Origin: Clostridia bacterium
GTDB taxonomy: Bacteria > Bacillota > Clostridia > Christensenellales > Borkfalkiaceae
Length of the DNA stretch: 36,697 nucleotides
Assembly (NCBI GenBank): GCA_017399185.1
Contig: JAFQEA010000004.1
Coordinates: 1 to 36,697 of the forward strand
Direction: 5' to 3'
In this document: positions 7,072-15,116 of the stretch, in pieces
Layout: each line of letters begins with the position of its first letter
Position numbering within the stretch: position 1 is the stretch's first letter
Made by a program: the position numbers and the translations under genes
Notes under the pieces: generated by a model
Told to the model about the DNA's origin: nothing
What the model saw: the letters and a program-made list of their open reading frames with translations, nothing else
Database searches by the model: none

Positions 7072-8217
7072 TTAAATAAGGGAACAAACAATTAATAAAA
7101 TAATTAAAAAAGCAAAGTTGAACGCAGAAAATAAAAGTATATATTTTTTAACGCTTCCACCGCCCTGCGAAGTAAATTCCCTTAACGTTATAAGGCTTGC
7201 AAGCGACGATATAATAGTGCCAACGCCGCCGATGTTCACACCAAGTAAAAGCTGGCGGTAGTTTTCGGTAAACTGCGATAAAAGTATTGCTGACGGAACG
7301 TTGCTTATTACCTGGCAAGAAAGAGCGCTTACAAGTAAAGTATTCTTTTCAAGAAGATTTGAAAAAATTTGCCTGACGGCAGAAATCCTTGACATATTGC
7401 CCGAGAAAATAAAGAAGAAAACAAAGGTAAAAAGCAAACCGTAGTCAACGCTCTTTAGCGCCTTTCTGTCCAAAAATAAAAGGGCTAAAAGGATAACTGC
7501 AAGACCGATTAAATAATGTATAACCTTAAAAACGATTATTATCGAAAGTGCAAAAAGCGCAAGATAGATTATCGTTCTTTTAGCGTTTAAAACTACCTTT
7601 TCTTCGGGGAGCGAAAGCTTTTCGGGCCTTACAAAGATAATACAGCACGCCGTGATAAGCGCGATTGAAAGCACAAACGGCACTGCCATTATGCCCATAA
7701 ATTCTGCGGTAGGTATATCAAATTTTGTGTACAGATAAAGGTTTTGCGGATTACCGAACGATGTTAACATACCGCCAAGGTTTGCCGCTATATTTTGCAT
7801 TATGAAGGTAAACGCCATATACTTTTTCTTGCCCGTTGTGGATAAAACGAAATACCCAAGAGGCAAAAAGGTCAAAAGCGCCATATCGTTTGCAATGAGC
7901 ATTGAGCCTATAAAGGTTACGTAAACAAGCGCAAGCACGCTGCTTCTTGCCGTTTTAAAAACGCTGACTATGCGCTGTGCAAGTATGTAAAAAAACCTTA
8001 TGTTTTTAAGCGCGCACACAACTGCCAAAACGCAAAACAAACAAACAAGCGTTTTATAGTCAAAATAGTCTAAATACGCCCTGTCAACGGGTACGAAAAA
8101 GCAGGTGATTATTGCGGCTGACATTGCAATAAGCAAAACTGCGTTCTTTTTTATAAAGCTTGTTATTTCACGCCCGTGCGGAAGGTGCAGGGAATGGTGT
8201 TTTTTTACTGCTTGCAT
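7072..8217 (-). CDS. SLC13/ArsB/CitMHS-type anion permease
   Basis: This 381-residue integral membrane protein has about ten hydrophobic segments. It carries two features of the ion-transporter superfamily that includes ArsB, NhaD, CitMHS and DASS: N-L-G-G-M-L-T-S-F-G-N-P-Q-N near residue 140 and the pseudo-repeat I-S-N-V-P-S-A-I-L-L-S near 305. Members move citrate, dicarboxylates, arsenite or Na+/H+; the substrate here cannot be read. It is slightly shorter than usual (400-450). The ribosome binding site upstream of the ATG at 8217 is weak. A strong hairpin terminator follows the stop, so it is its own transcription unit. Confidence 0.8.
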   Translation of the reverse strand: MQAVKKHHSLHLPHGREITSFIKKNAVLLIAMSAAIITCFFVPVDRAYLDYFDYKTLVCLFCVLAVVCALKNIRFFYILAQRIVSVFKTARSSVLALVYVTFIGSMLIANDMALLTFLPLGYFVLSTTGKKKYMAFTFIMQNIAANLGGMLTSFGNPQNLYLYTKFDIPTAEFMGIMAVPFVLSIALITACCIIFVRPEKLSLPEEKVVLNAKRTIIYLALFALSIIIVFKVIHYLIGLAVILLALLFLDRKALKSVDYGLLFTFVFFFIFSGNMSRISAVRQIFSNLLEKNTLLVSALSCQVISNVPSAILLSQFTENYRQLLLGVNIGGVGTIISSLASLITLREFTSQGGGSVKKYILLFSAFNFAFLIILLIVCSLI

Positions 8218-8392
8218 AATAGGTCTTTTAATAGTATATTAGCGACCTTAATTTTTGGCCACCGGTTATAGATTCTATCAAAAAGCAATTTTGGTGTCAA
8301 CTCAATAAAGCGCACTTTTATAAATAAAAAGCCAAAAATTTTTAGCCCCGACTTAAAGCCGTTATTTGTTACTTATTATTCATTATTAATTA

Positions 8393-8424
8393 AAAAAAAC
8401 AGCCCTATAGCGGCTGCTTTTTTG
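8393..8424 (-). terminator. Terminator overlapping the stop codon of the Pr6Pr-like gene
   Basis: Stem cagcc / ggctg around the tag stop codon (8405-8407), followed on the minus strand by eight T. The last codons (K-Q-P-L) lie in the 5' arm. Confidence 0.75.
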
Positions 8425-9100
8425 ATATTTTTTTATTGATAGCGTAATACAAAAGCCCCAAAAAATAAATGAACACGCAGAAGAAAACTATCCAGTAAAA
8501 CGAGCCTATCTGCGGCGGCCATTTACCGATAAACCCAAACAAGCCCACTTCGGAATAAAAGTTCATAAAAAAGTAGGGGTAAGGCTCACCGCGCCCAAAG
8601 TCAATTTTTAAAACGCACAAAACGCTTGCAAAAATAAAATAGGCAAGTGGCGGCACAAGGGTTAGTAAGACGTGCTTTTTATTAAGCCCCGTGATGTTTT
8701 TATTGCTTACAAAGTCGGCGATTGATAAAACGGGGACAGCAACGTGTGTAAGAACGCTTGAAAAGGTCCAGACGTTAAAGTCGGCAAAGGGCGCAAGCAC
8801 GGTGCAAAAGATAAAGCCCGTCACCGTTATAGAAACGGTAAAAATAAGCTTACAGACGCTTAAAGCCTTAATTAGTGCGTTGCTTTTATTGATAAGCGCT
8901 ATCGCAAGCAAAAGACAGGTTACACCTATCCACAAATTGGATTGCTGTGTAAAGTACAATAGGCGCGTAAGCCAATGACTATACCCGTCGCGCACGGCAA
9001 ACACGCACGAAAGTATAAACCCAAGGCTTGATAATACAAATATCAAAAGGTTTATACTAACGGGCACGTATTTATTAATTTTTTGCTTTAAGTTGTCCAT
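8405..9100 (-). CDS. Pr6Pr-like (FAR-17a/AIG1-related) membrane protein
   Basis: This 231-residue protein has six hydrophobic segments. The second begins with F-T-Q-Q-S-N-L-W-I and the fourth with L-T-H-V-A-V-P-V-L, the conserved Ser-Asn and His-Pro pair that I associate with the Pr6Pr/FAR-17a/AIG1-like family, whose bacterial function is unknown (eukaryotic relatives include fatty acid ester hydrolases). The C-terminus is short and basic. Its stop codon lies within the stem of its own terminator. A 20-bp perfect palindrome (9118-9137) sits just upstream of the start and may be an operator. No neighbour clarifies its job. Confidence 0.6.
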   Translation of the reverse strand: MDNLKQKINKYVPVSINLLIFVLSSLGFILSCVFAVRDGYSHWLTRLLYFTQQSNLWIGVTCLLLAIALINKSNALIKALSVCKLIFTVSITVTGFIFCTVLAPFADFNVWTFSSVLTHVAVPVLSIADFVSNKNITGLNKKHVLLTLVPPLAYFIFASVLCVLKIDFGRGEPYPYFFMNFYSEVGLFGFIGKWPPQIGSFYWIVFFCVFIYFLGLLYYAINKKISKKQPL

Positions 9101-9117
9101 AAGTCTGATAGAGCCTT

Positions 9118-9137
9118 GCGGTTAAGCGCTTAACCGC
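9118..9137. promoter_or_regulatory. 20-bp perfect palindrome, possible operator
   Basis: It reads gcggttaagcgcttaaccgc, identical on both strands. It lies 18 bp upstream of the Pr6Pr-like start and 59 bp beyond the group B hydrogenase stop. A second GC-rich imperfect hairpin (about 9149-9175) follows. It could be an operator or part of the end of the hydrogenase operon; no T-run follows on the minus strand. Confidence 0.4.
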
Positions 9138-9195
9138 GGTTATTAATTTGCGCGGACGGAAAAACCCGCCCGCGCGACTTTTTATTGGTTATTTA

Positions 9196-10626
9196 TTATT
9201 TTAAAAGTGATACGGCGTCACCGATAGTTTTTTCAAAGGCTTCACGGCCGTATTTATCAACTTCTGCTTTGTTCTTTTCGCCGTGGGTCAGACAGCCCGC
9301 ACCGCCTATGCAACCGCCGATACACGCCATACCTTCAATAAAGTTGCCGTCCAAAACGCCTTTATTGAGCTTCAGTAGTGCCATACGGCAGGCTTCGATG
9401 CCGTCGCAAACGACAGGCTTAATTTCAAAATCAATATTTTGCTCCTTCATTGCCTGGGCAGCAGCGTCTGTTAAGCCACCGCTTCTTGCAAAGATTCTGC
9501 CAAAGTAGGAAGCATTGTCTAAAACGCCTTCTTCTAAAGAAGCAAGGTCAAGGTCACGGCTGTCAAAGAGTGCTTGAAGCTCTTCAAAGGTTAAAACCGT
9601 GTCAACGTAAGGCTTAACGCTTTCAAGCTGTGCTTCTGCCTTTTTAGCCGTGCAAGGCCCGATAAAGATAACCTTCGCGCCCGGCGTGGTTTCCTTTATG
9701 TATTTTGCAAGCACCGCCATTGGTGACATATTGTGCGAAATATGCTCAACAAGGTTAGGGAACGCCGTCTTTATATAGCGCACGAACGCCGGACAGCAGG
9801 AGCTTGTCAGTAAGCCTTTTTCGGATAATTCCTTGGCTTCTTCCAAAGCAACCATATCAGCACCTAACGCGGCTTCTATAACGTCCCTGAAGCCAAGCGT
9901 CTTTAAGCCTGTTACAACCTGGCCAAGTTTAGCATAAGAAAATTGGCTTGAGATTGAAGGCGCAACGATAGCGTAAACCTTATAGTTTTCGCTTCCGTCT
10001 TGGTTCTTGCTCTTTTTAAGGATGTCAATAGCGTTCACGATAAAGGATTTATCCATAATCGCGCCGAACGGGCATTGGTAAACGCACGCACCGCATTGGA
10101 TGCACTTGTCGTTATCAATGGCGGCGGCCTTGTGCTCGTTCATAGAAATAGCCTTTATCTTGCAAGCGTTCTGGCAAGGTCTTTTACGGCTTACGATTGC
10201 CGTGAAGGGACAAACCTTTGCACAAGCGCCGCATTCTTTACACTTTGACTTATCAATGTGTGCAACGTGGTTGCTGTCAAAGCTGATTGCGCCAAACCTG
10301 CAAACGTCTTCACAGCGGTTTGCCAAGCAGCCGCGGCAGGCGTTGGTTACTTCGTAACCGCCAACAGGGCACTCGTCGCAGGCGATTTCAATAACTTCAA
10401 TAATGTTAGGGTTATGGCTGTCGCCGCCCATAGCAATTTTAACCCTTTCGCCAACGATGGCTCTTTCCTTATAAACACAGCAGCGCGTGGTCGGTACGTT
10501 GCCGGGTACTATTGTTTTAGGTACGTCCATAAGGTTTTCCAAAAGCCTGTCTTCCCAGGCAAGGCGTGCAACCTCACGTAATACTTTATATTTTAAATGC
10601 TGTACTTTTGTATCAAATTTACGCAT
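9196..10626 (-). CDS. Group B-type monomeric [FeFe] hydrogenase
   Basis: This 476-residue iron-sulfur protein probably interconverts H2 with protons and electrons, using ferredoxin-type partners. All four H-cluster cysteine positions are present: S-S-C277-C278-P-A-F, F-I-G-P-C325-T-A-K-K, and M-A-C434-I-G-G-C438. The T/S-S-C-C-P-A form and the I-G-G-C third motif point to group B, not the classical group A (T-S-C-S-P, M-A-C-P-G-G-C). The N-terminus is rich in [4Fe-4S] ligands (Cys 97/100/105/109, 129/132/135/139, 175/178/181/185 and more). It is last in the operon, 9 bp after the phosphatase gene, with an aaggagg site. The maturases HydE, HydF and HydG are not in the window. Confidence 0.88.
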   Translation of the reverse strand: MRKFDTKVQHLKYKVLREVARLAWEDRLLENLMDVPKTIVPGNVPTTRCCVYKERAIVGERVKIAMGGDSHNPNIIEVIEIACDECPVGGYEVTNACRGCLANRCEDVCRFGAISFDSNHVAHIDKSKCKECGACAKVCPFTAIVSRKRPCQNACKIKAISMNEHKAAAIDNDKCIQCGACVYQCPFGAIMDKSFIVNAIDILKKSKNQDGSENYKVYAIVAPSISSQFSYAKLGQVVTGLKTLGFRDVIEAALGADMVALEEAKELSEKGLLTSSCCPAFVRYIKTAFPNLVEHISHNMSPMAVLAKYIKETTPGAKVIFIGPCTAKKAEAQLESVKPYVDTVLTFEELQALFDSRDLDLASLEEGVLDNASYFGRIFARSGGLTDAAAQAMKEQNIDFEIKPVVCDGIEACRMALLKLNKGVLDGNFIEGMACIGGCIGGAGCLTHGEKNKAEVDKYGREAFEKTIGDAVSLLK

Positions 10627-10635
10627 TTTTCCTCC

Positions 10636-11808
10636 TTAAAAGTAGCTCACCTTAATGCGTTTGCCCATTTTTTTAAGGCACGCAGAAAGCTCTTCAACTA
10701 AATTCATTTTGATATTAAAGGTAATAGGAAGCTCCGGGTTTTGGTGTGCAGGATTTATTGCCCTACCAACGTAAAAGTTAATGTCGGTTGCTTCCTCAAA
10801 TAAAAGCCTGCTTATAAGTGATGCGCCGTCCTTTTTAAAGCTCCATTGCTCGTAAAGGGAATTCTCGCCAAGGTAATCCTTTGCGTACTGGATAACCTTG
10901 TTCATGGTGATAACGCCTTCGGTAACCAAATCAACGCCTTCAATGGTGGCGATTGGCGGAACGTCACTGCGCTCAAAGCTTAAGCTTGCCCTTACGGGCT
11001 TGCCAAGGTATTTTGCAACGATTGACGACGTTGTTCCGCCGCAAACGATGTGCTTACCTGCCTTTGAAAAGAACAAGGACATCATACGGTCGGCATCGTC
11101 GCGGTTAGATGGCGGCCCGAACAAGATATTCATAGGCTCACGCTTTCTTATTTTAACGACGCAGGCAGTCGTGTCGTCACCCGGCTTGTGGCCGTAAAGG
11201 CTGTCGCACTCGTCAACGAGCATTGTTGATAGATTTTTTGCCGTATAGCCGCCGGCGGATAAAGCCTTCATATATTCGGCAATGTCTTCACGCTTCCAGC
11301 CAAAGTTGTACTTACCGCCAATACCTGCGTGCGGACAGCCGTCGCTCATAGCAATAAACACGTCGTCTTCTTTAAGGTGTATGGTGGAAGTATATATTTT
11401 TTTGCCGCCGATATTCATTTCGGTCTTTGGATAATCAAAAATCTCAAAATCCCTGATAAGGATTACGTGCGGATTATCGTACTGGATAATTTCGGCAACC
11501 TGATTGTTAAGTAGGTGTATAATGGTAAAGGTCGAATAAGCAACGCCGCGCACCGAGCATACAGGCAAGGTCGCCGCGATTGTTGAAACGCATTCTTCAA
11601 TCGAAAGCCCTGCCGCCATCATGGTTGAAATTATCTTTGACGTAAGCGTTGATAAAATACTTGCCTTTACGCCCGAGCCAAGCCCGTCTGCAAGCACGAT
11701 AACCGTTGAGTTATCGCTGTTTTCAATTATATCAACGTGGTCGCCGCAAAGCTCTTCGCCAACGTGGTTAATGCTTTTATAGCCGATATCAGCGCATAAA
11801 TCATTCAT
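10636..11808 (-). CDS. SpoIIE-type PP2C phosphatase of the sensory hydrogenase operon
   Basis: This 390-residue protein has an N-terminal SpoIIE/PPM Ser/Thr phosphatase domain (to about 225). Metal-binding acidic motifs are visible: V-L-A-D-G-L-G-S-G near 48, M-S-D-G-C-P-H near 158 and G-D-D-T-T near 210. The remaining 160 residues have no domain I can name; they include a glycine-rich stretch (C-G-G-T-T-S-S-I-V) and could be a partner-binding or sensory module. I chose the ATG at 11808, which overlaps the hydrogenase stop by 8 bp and has aaggag 10 nt upstream; a longer frame from 11841 is less likely. Phosphatases next to PAS-bearing group C hydrogenases are a known association, suggesting that H2 state is passed on by dephosphorylation of an unknown target. 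Confidence 0.82.
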   Translation of the reverse strand: MNDLCADIGYKSINHVGEELCGDHVDIIENSDNSTVIVLADGLGSGVKASILSTLTSKIISTMMAAGLSIEECVSTIAATLPVCSVRGVAYSTFTIIHLLNNQVAEIIQYDNPHVILIRDFEIFDYPKTEMNIGGKKIYTSTIHLKEDDVFIAMSDGCPHAGIGGKYNFGWKREDIAEYMKALSAGGYTAKNLSTMLVDECDSLYGHKPGDDTTACVVKIRKREPMNILFGPPSNRDDADRMMSLFFSKAGKHIVCGGTTSSIVAKYLGKPVRASLSFERSDVPPIATIEGVDLVTEGVITMNKVIQYAKDYLGENSLYEQWSFKKDGASLISRLLFEEATDINFYVGRAINPAHQNPELPITFNIKMNLVEELSACLKKMGKRIKVSYF

Positions 11809-13480
11809 CTTCAATCGACTCCTTAAGCTTTGTAAGCGCAATCTTGGTTTCAGCCGCAGTTTCGCCTAAAAGGGAAGCAATTTCCTGCACGATACGCATT
11901 TGCTTTTCAACAACGCTGTCAGCAACCTCAAGCGTTTGCTTGTTGATGCGCGTTTTCTTTTCGCGGTCGACTTCCAAATCGGTTACGTCACGCATAATGC
12001 TTATAAGCATGCGTGAATCGGGAGCGTAAACGACCGTTTGCTCAATATATTTGTTGTATTCTGCAAGGTAAACGCGTTTATCCCTTACCGTGCGGCCGCT
12101 CGTTTTAACCTGAACGAAAACAGTCGGGTCCAAAATGCGGACGACAGGCTCACCCAAAACGTCGGAAGCGGCACGGATATTCATAATCTTTCTTGCAGCG
12201 TTATTTATCTGCTGTACTTCAAGGTTTTCGTTTAAAACGAGTAAGCCGTTAGGGGAGTTTTTAACGATAGTATCGGAAAAGCTTTCTGCCTTGTCCTTAA
12301 GGAAGGGAAGACACATTGAAATTTCAGCCTTGCCTTGGATAATCGCGATAGCCTTTTCTCTGCAGGAGCTATACCCGCAAGAGCCGCAATTAAGCTCGTC
12401 AGACTCTTTAAACTTGCCCATTTGGCGCAAAACTGACATAATTTCAGCTTCGCTTGGGGTTGCAAGCTTGTGTGCAATCATTTCAAAATTTTTCTTCAAG
12501 GTCATCGGTGCGGGCTGTGAAACCGCAAAGTCCTTTTGACCTGCGTAGTTTGAAATAGTGATATAATCCCTTATCGGTGCGGTGTTGTGGTATTTTTCCA
12601 TAACCGGCCCGCCAATGCAGCTGCCAACGCAGGCTGACATTTCAATAAAGCATTTATGTATCTTGCCGCTTAATATATCCTTCAGGGCGGAAATGCAGTT
12701 TTCAACGCCGTCAAGCGCTAAATAGGTGTAGCCTTCAGCGTCTTGTGCCATGGTCTTTAAAATGCCGCCCGTCGTCGGGAAGAACCTTGCACGGCTTTCA
12801 TCGTTCTTATCCGTTTCGTGCTCAAGCTCAATACCTTCTGCTTTTAGCCATTTTGTCAGCTCTTCAAAGGTAAGCACGGCGTCAACTATGCCTTCGTAAT
12901 GCTCTGCTTCGTCCTTTTTGGCAACGCACGGACCGATAAACACGGTTTTTGCTTCAGGCATTCTCTTTTTGATATCCACAGAGTGTGCTTGCATTGGTGA
13001 CATTACGTCAGCAAGGTATTCAAGCGCCGCAGGGAAGTATTTTTGTATTAATAAATTGATTGAGTGACAGCATGACGAAATTATAACGTCACGGTCTTCT
13101 TCCTTTAATATGCGTTCGTATTCGTTTTTAACAATCGTTGCACCGATTGCAGTTTCTTCCACGTCGTAAAACCCAAGCTTTTTAAGGGCTTTGCGCATGG
13201 ATTCGATACCGATACCGTCGTAGTTAGCAATAAAAGACGGTGCTATGCTTGCAATAACGGGTGCGCCGCTTTGAAGAAGCACGCGCGCCTTTTCAGTACC
13301 GTCGGCAATTTCCTTTGCGTTTTGTGGGCACACAACGAAGCAGTGACCGCACAAGATACACTCGTTGCCGATAATATGTGCCTGGTTACCTGAAAAGCGT
13401 ATTGCTTTAACGGGGCAATGGCGGATACATTTATAGCAGTTTTTGCAGTTTGATTTTTTTAAAGTCAAGCAATTTGCCAT
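11801..13480 (-). CDS. Sensory (group C-type, HydS-like) [FeFe] hydrogenase with PAS domain
   Basis: This 559-residue protein has two [4Fe-4S] motifs (Cys 12/15/18/22 and 41/44/47/51). The H-cluster domain carries S-S-C137-C138-H, F-I-G-P-C185-V-A-K-K and S-A-C284-V-G-S-C288. It is followed by a further C-x2-C-x4-C-x16-C cluster (365/368/373/390), a PAS domain (about 402-505) and a helical C-terminus. This architecture defines group C hydrogenases, believed to sense H2 rather than turn it over fast. The third motif has V-G-S-C where catalytic enzymes have P-G-G-C, a difference that fits a sensor. It sits between two ferredoxin-like genes and the phosphatase gene and overlaps the latter by 8 bp. 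H2 sensing is inference from the family. Confidence 0.88.
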   Translation of the reverse strand: MANCLTLKKSNCKNCYKCIRHCPVKAIRFSGNQAHIIGNECILCGHCFVVCPQNAKEIADGTEKARVLLQSGAPVIASIAPSFIANYDGIGIESMRKALKKLGFYDVEETAIGATIVKNEYERILKEEDRDVIISSCCHSINLLIQKYFPAALEYLADVMSPMQAHSVDIKKRMPEAKTVFIGPCVAKKDEAEHYEGIVDAVLTFEELTKWLKAEGIELEHETDKNDESRARFFPTTGGILKTMAQDAEGYTYLALDGVENCISALKDILSGKIHKCFIEMSACVGSCIGGPVMEKYHNTAPIRDYITISNYAGQKDFAVSQPAPMTLKKNFEMIAHKLATPSEAEIMSVLRQMGKFKESDELNCGSCGYSSCREKAIAIIQGKAEISMCLPFLKDKAESFSDTIVKNSPNGLLVLNENLEVQQINNAARKIMNIRAASDVLGEPVVRILDPTVFVQVKTSGRTVRDKRVYLAEYNKYIEQTVVYAPDSRMLISIMRDVTDLEVDREKKTRINKQTLEVADSVVEKQMRIVQEIASLLGETAAETKIALTKLKESIEDE

Positions 13481-13495
13481 AATAATTACTTCCTT

Positions 13496-13759
13496 TTAGT
13501 TTCTTTGGTTTTGGATTACGTCAAGTATGTTTTTCTTGAAAAATTCGCGGAAGTTTTCACGTGTTACGCCAACGTGCACGTCGTCGTTAATCTGCACGGT
13601 TACGCCCACACGGTTGCATTTGCCGATGCAAAAGCTGCCCGTTAAAACGACTTCGTCTTCCAAGTGGAATTCTTCAACGGCATTTTGTAAAAGCTCAACT
13701 ATCTCTTGTGAGCCCTTTAAGTGGCATGATGAGCCAACGCAAATTTGCACTATCAACAT
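13496..13759 (-). CDS. Thioredoxin-fold [2Fe-2S] ferredoxin-like protein (copy 2)
   Basis: This 87-residue protein has the thioredoxin-like [2Fe-2S] fold of NuoE/HydC and clostridial ferredoxin. Four conserved cysteines are seen: C-V-G-S-S-C near residues 7-12 and C-I-G-K-C near 44-48. It probably carries electrons to or from the hydrogenase-type proteins encoded just downstream. It starts 1 bp after the stop of a paralogue, with aaaaggtg as binding site. The two copies differ enough (about half the residues) to suggest distinct partners rather than a recent duplication. Confidence 0.82.
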   Translation of the reverse strand: MLIVQICVGSSCHLKGSQEIVELLQNAVEEFHLEDEVVLTGSFCIGKCNRVGVTVQINDDVHVGVTRENFREFFKKNILDVIQNQRN

Positions 13760-13760
13760 A

Positions 13761-14003
13761 TTACACCTTTTCTAAAACGGCTGTTTCAAAAAATTCCTTA
13801 ACGCCGTCAGGTGTAACCGAATAAAATTCGTCGTTAACCGTTACGCAAACGCCTTGCTGGCACTTACCCATGCAAAAAGTACCGCCAAGCTCAATCTTGC
13901 CGCCAAGATTGTATTCAGCAATTAAGTTTTGTAAGCCTTCAACCACCTGGCGTGAGCCCTTTATATGACATGAACTACCTATACAAACTGTAATTTTAAT
14001 CAT
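13761..14003 (-). CDS. Thioredoxin-fold [2Fe-2S] ferredoxin-like protein (copy 1)
   Basis: This 80-residue paralogue of the next gene has the same four-cysteine pattern (C-I-G-S-S-C near 7-12; C-M-G-K-C near 44-48) and a C-terminal helix with V-K-E-F-F. An agaggt site precedes the ATG. It likely serves as a small electron carrier or docking subunit for the HydS-like protein. It lies 55 bp after the phosphotransferase gene; that gap holds a GC-rich hairpin (gcggc / gccgc) without a T-run, so transcription probably continues. Confidence 0.82.
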   Translation of the reverse strand: MIKITVCIGSSCHIKGSRQVVEGLQNLIAEYNLGGKIELGGTFCMGKCQQGVCVTVNDEFYSVTPDGVKEFFETAVLEKV

Positions 14004-14058
14004 GATTTTACCTCTTTAAGTGTTTTTCTTTTGGGCGGCGGATTGCCGCAATAGGGGA

Positions 14059-14808
14059 TTATTGGTAATTGATAACCTGCGCCTTTGCCATAAGGTATTC
14101 ACGCTCGCTATCGTTACCCTTTATGGAAAGTGAAGCCGCAACGATTGGCACCCAGTCTTGTACGTACTTTTTGTCCGTGCCGCTCTTTTTGCAGAAGGTT
14201 TCAAGATAAAGCTCCGCACCTTCCGGGTCACCGATTACGCCAAAGTGTAGGTAGGTGTGTGCAACGTCAGCAGAAGCATTGCCTTGGGTTGCGTGCGCCC
14301 AGTCAACTATGTAAGCCGTGCCGTCGGGCGTAATAATTACGTTTGACGGCGCAAAGTCGCCGTGGCATACCTTTTTGTTTTTAGGCATTTCTTCTAAACG
14401 TGTGTGCAGGTAGTATCTTGTGGTGGCAAAAAGGTTGGTCTTTGCAATCTTTGCGTCAAGCTTATCCTTTAATCTGTTCAGAAGCGGCGCTCTTTTTGCG
14501 TGCACCTGCATTTGTAAATCAACCAAAAGCTCAATGTATTCTGCCTTTTTGTCAGGGTTTTCTTTAATAAGCGTTGAAAGCGTTTTGCCTTCGATATACT
14601 CTGTAACGATTGCCCATTTACCGTCAATCGTCGTTACGTCAAGCACCTTTGGTACGTTCAGCCCGATTTCTTCTATCCTTGCCTGGTTTAAGGCTTCGTT
14701 TAAAACGTCGGCTTTAGAATATTCTGCATTAAAAACCTTTATGCACTTGTCGCCGTCGCGGTAAAGCGTTTTGTTGTTTCTTACCGCAATAATTCTGTTA
14801 AGATTCAT
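14059..14808 (-). CDS. Aminoglycoside phosphotransferase/choline kinase-fold protein
   Basis: This 249-residue protein has the APH/ChoK kinase fold. The Brenner-type catalytic loop is C-H-G-D-F-A-P-S-N-V (about 144-153), the metal site is I-V-D-W-A-H-A (about 163-169), and the hinge V-T-E-Y-I-E-G-K-T-L is near 68-77. Family members phosphorylate small molecules such as aminoglycosides, choline or homoserine, and some phosphorylate proteins. It is first in the operon that ends with the two hydrogenases, so a kinase opposing the downstream phosphatase is an attractive idea, but that is speculation. The start has aaaggag at the right spacing and a promoter about 170 bp upstream. Confidence 0.8.
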   Translation of the reverse strand: MNLNRIIAVRNNKTLYRDGDKCIKVFNAEYSKADVLNEALNQARIEEIGLNVPKVLDVTTIDGKWAIVTEYIEGKTLSTLIKENPDKKAEYIELLVDLQMQVHAKRAPLLNRLKDKLDAKIAKTNLFATTRYYLHTRLEEMPKNKKVCHGDFAPSNVIITPDGTAYIVDWAHATQGNASADVAHTYLHFGVIGDPEGAELYLETFCKKSGTDKKYVQDWVPIVAASLSIKGNDSEREYLMAKAQVINYQ

Positions 14809-14999
14809 ATTGTTATCTCCTTTGGCTCTGTCCTGTCAGCGCCCGTCGGTGTTATTAAAGGGCGGCGGTCCGAAAGCCTTGGTTACGTTAATCAAATTTT
14901 TGTTTTTTTGCGCCTAAAGTAATTTAGAATAAGGCACTTTTCGCGCGCGTATAGCGTACGTGTGTAGTTAAGTATATCACAAATAAATATCTAAATCAA
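14809..14999 (-). promoter_or_regulatory. Promoter and long leader of the hydrogenase operon
   Basis: On the minus strand, TTGATT (14994-14999), a 17-bp spacer and TATACT (14971-14976). About 160 nt of leader follow before the kinase-like gene. It contains short palindromic bits (gtacgctatacgcgcgcg) but no riboswitch I recognise. Confidence 0.55.
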
Positions 15000-15083
15000 A
15001 TATAAAACCCCCAAAATGCGCTGTTTAGCCCCAATATCTGCTGGTAAAATTTGTGTAAAACTTTAGTTTTACGCAAAAAAATA

Positions 15084-15113
15084 AAAGCAGGGCAGGGAAA
15101 AAGCCTTGCTTTT
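15084..15113. terminator. Bidirectional terminator
   Basis: The stem aagcagggc / gccttgctt has T-rich tracts on both sides (ttttttaatg on plus, ttttattttttt on minus). It could end transcription coming from the FliB-like gene on the minus strand. Confidence 0.6.
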
Positions 15114-15116
15114 TTA

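Noticed and set aside
10000-10581. Plus-strand open frames opposite the group B-type hydrogenase gene
   Set aside because: Shadows of a gene with dense Cys/Ala/Lys codons; no family resemblance and no start signals.
12038-12539. Plus-strand frames opposite the HydS-like gene
   Set aside because: Shadow frames; the minus-strand protein is fully explained by known domains.
14809-14970. Riboswitch in the long leader of the hydrogenase operon
   Set aside because: Only short palindromes are present; I could not fit any riboswitch consensus I know.
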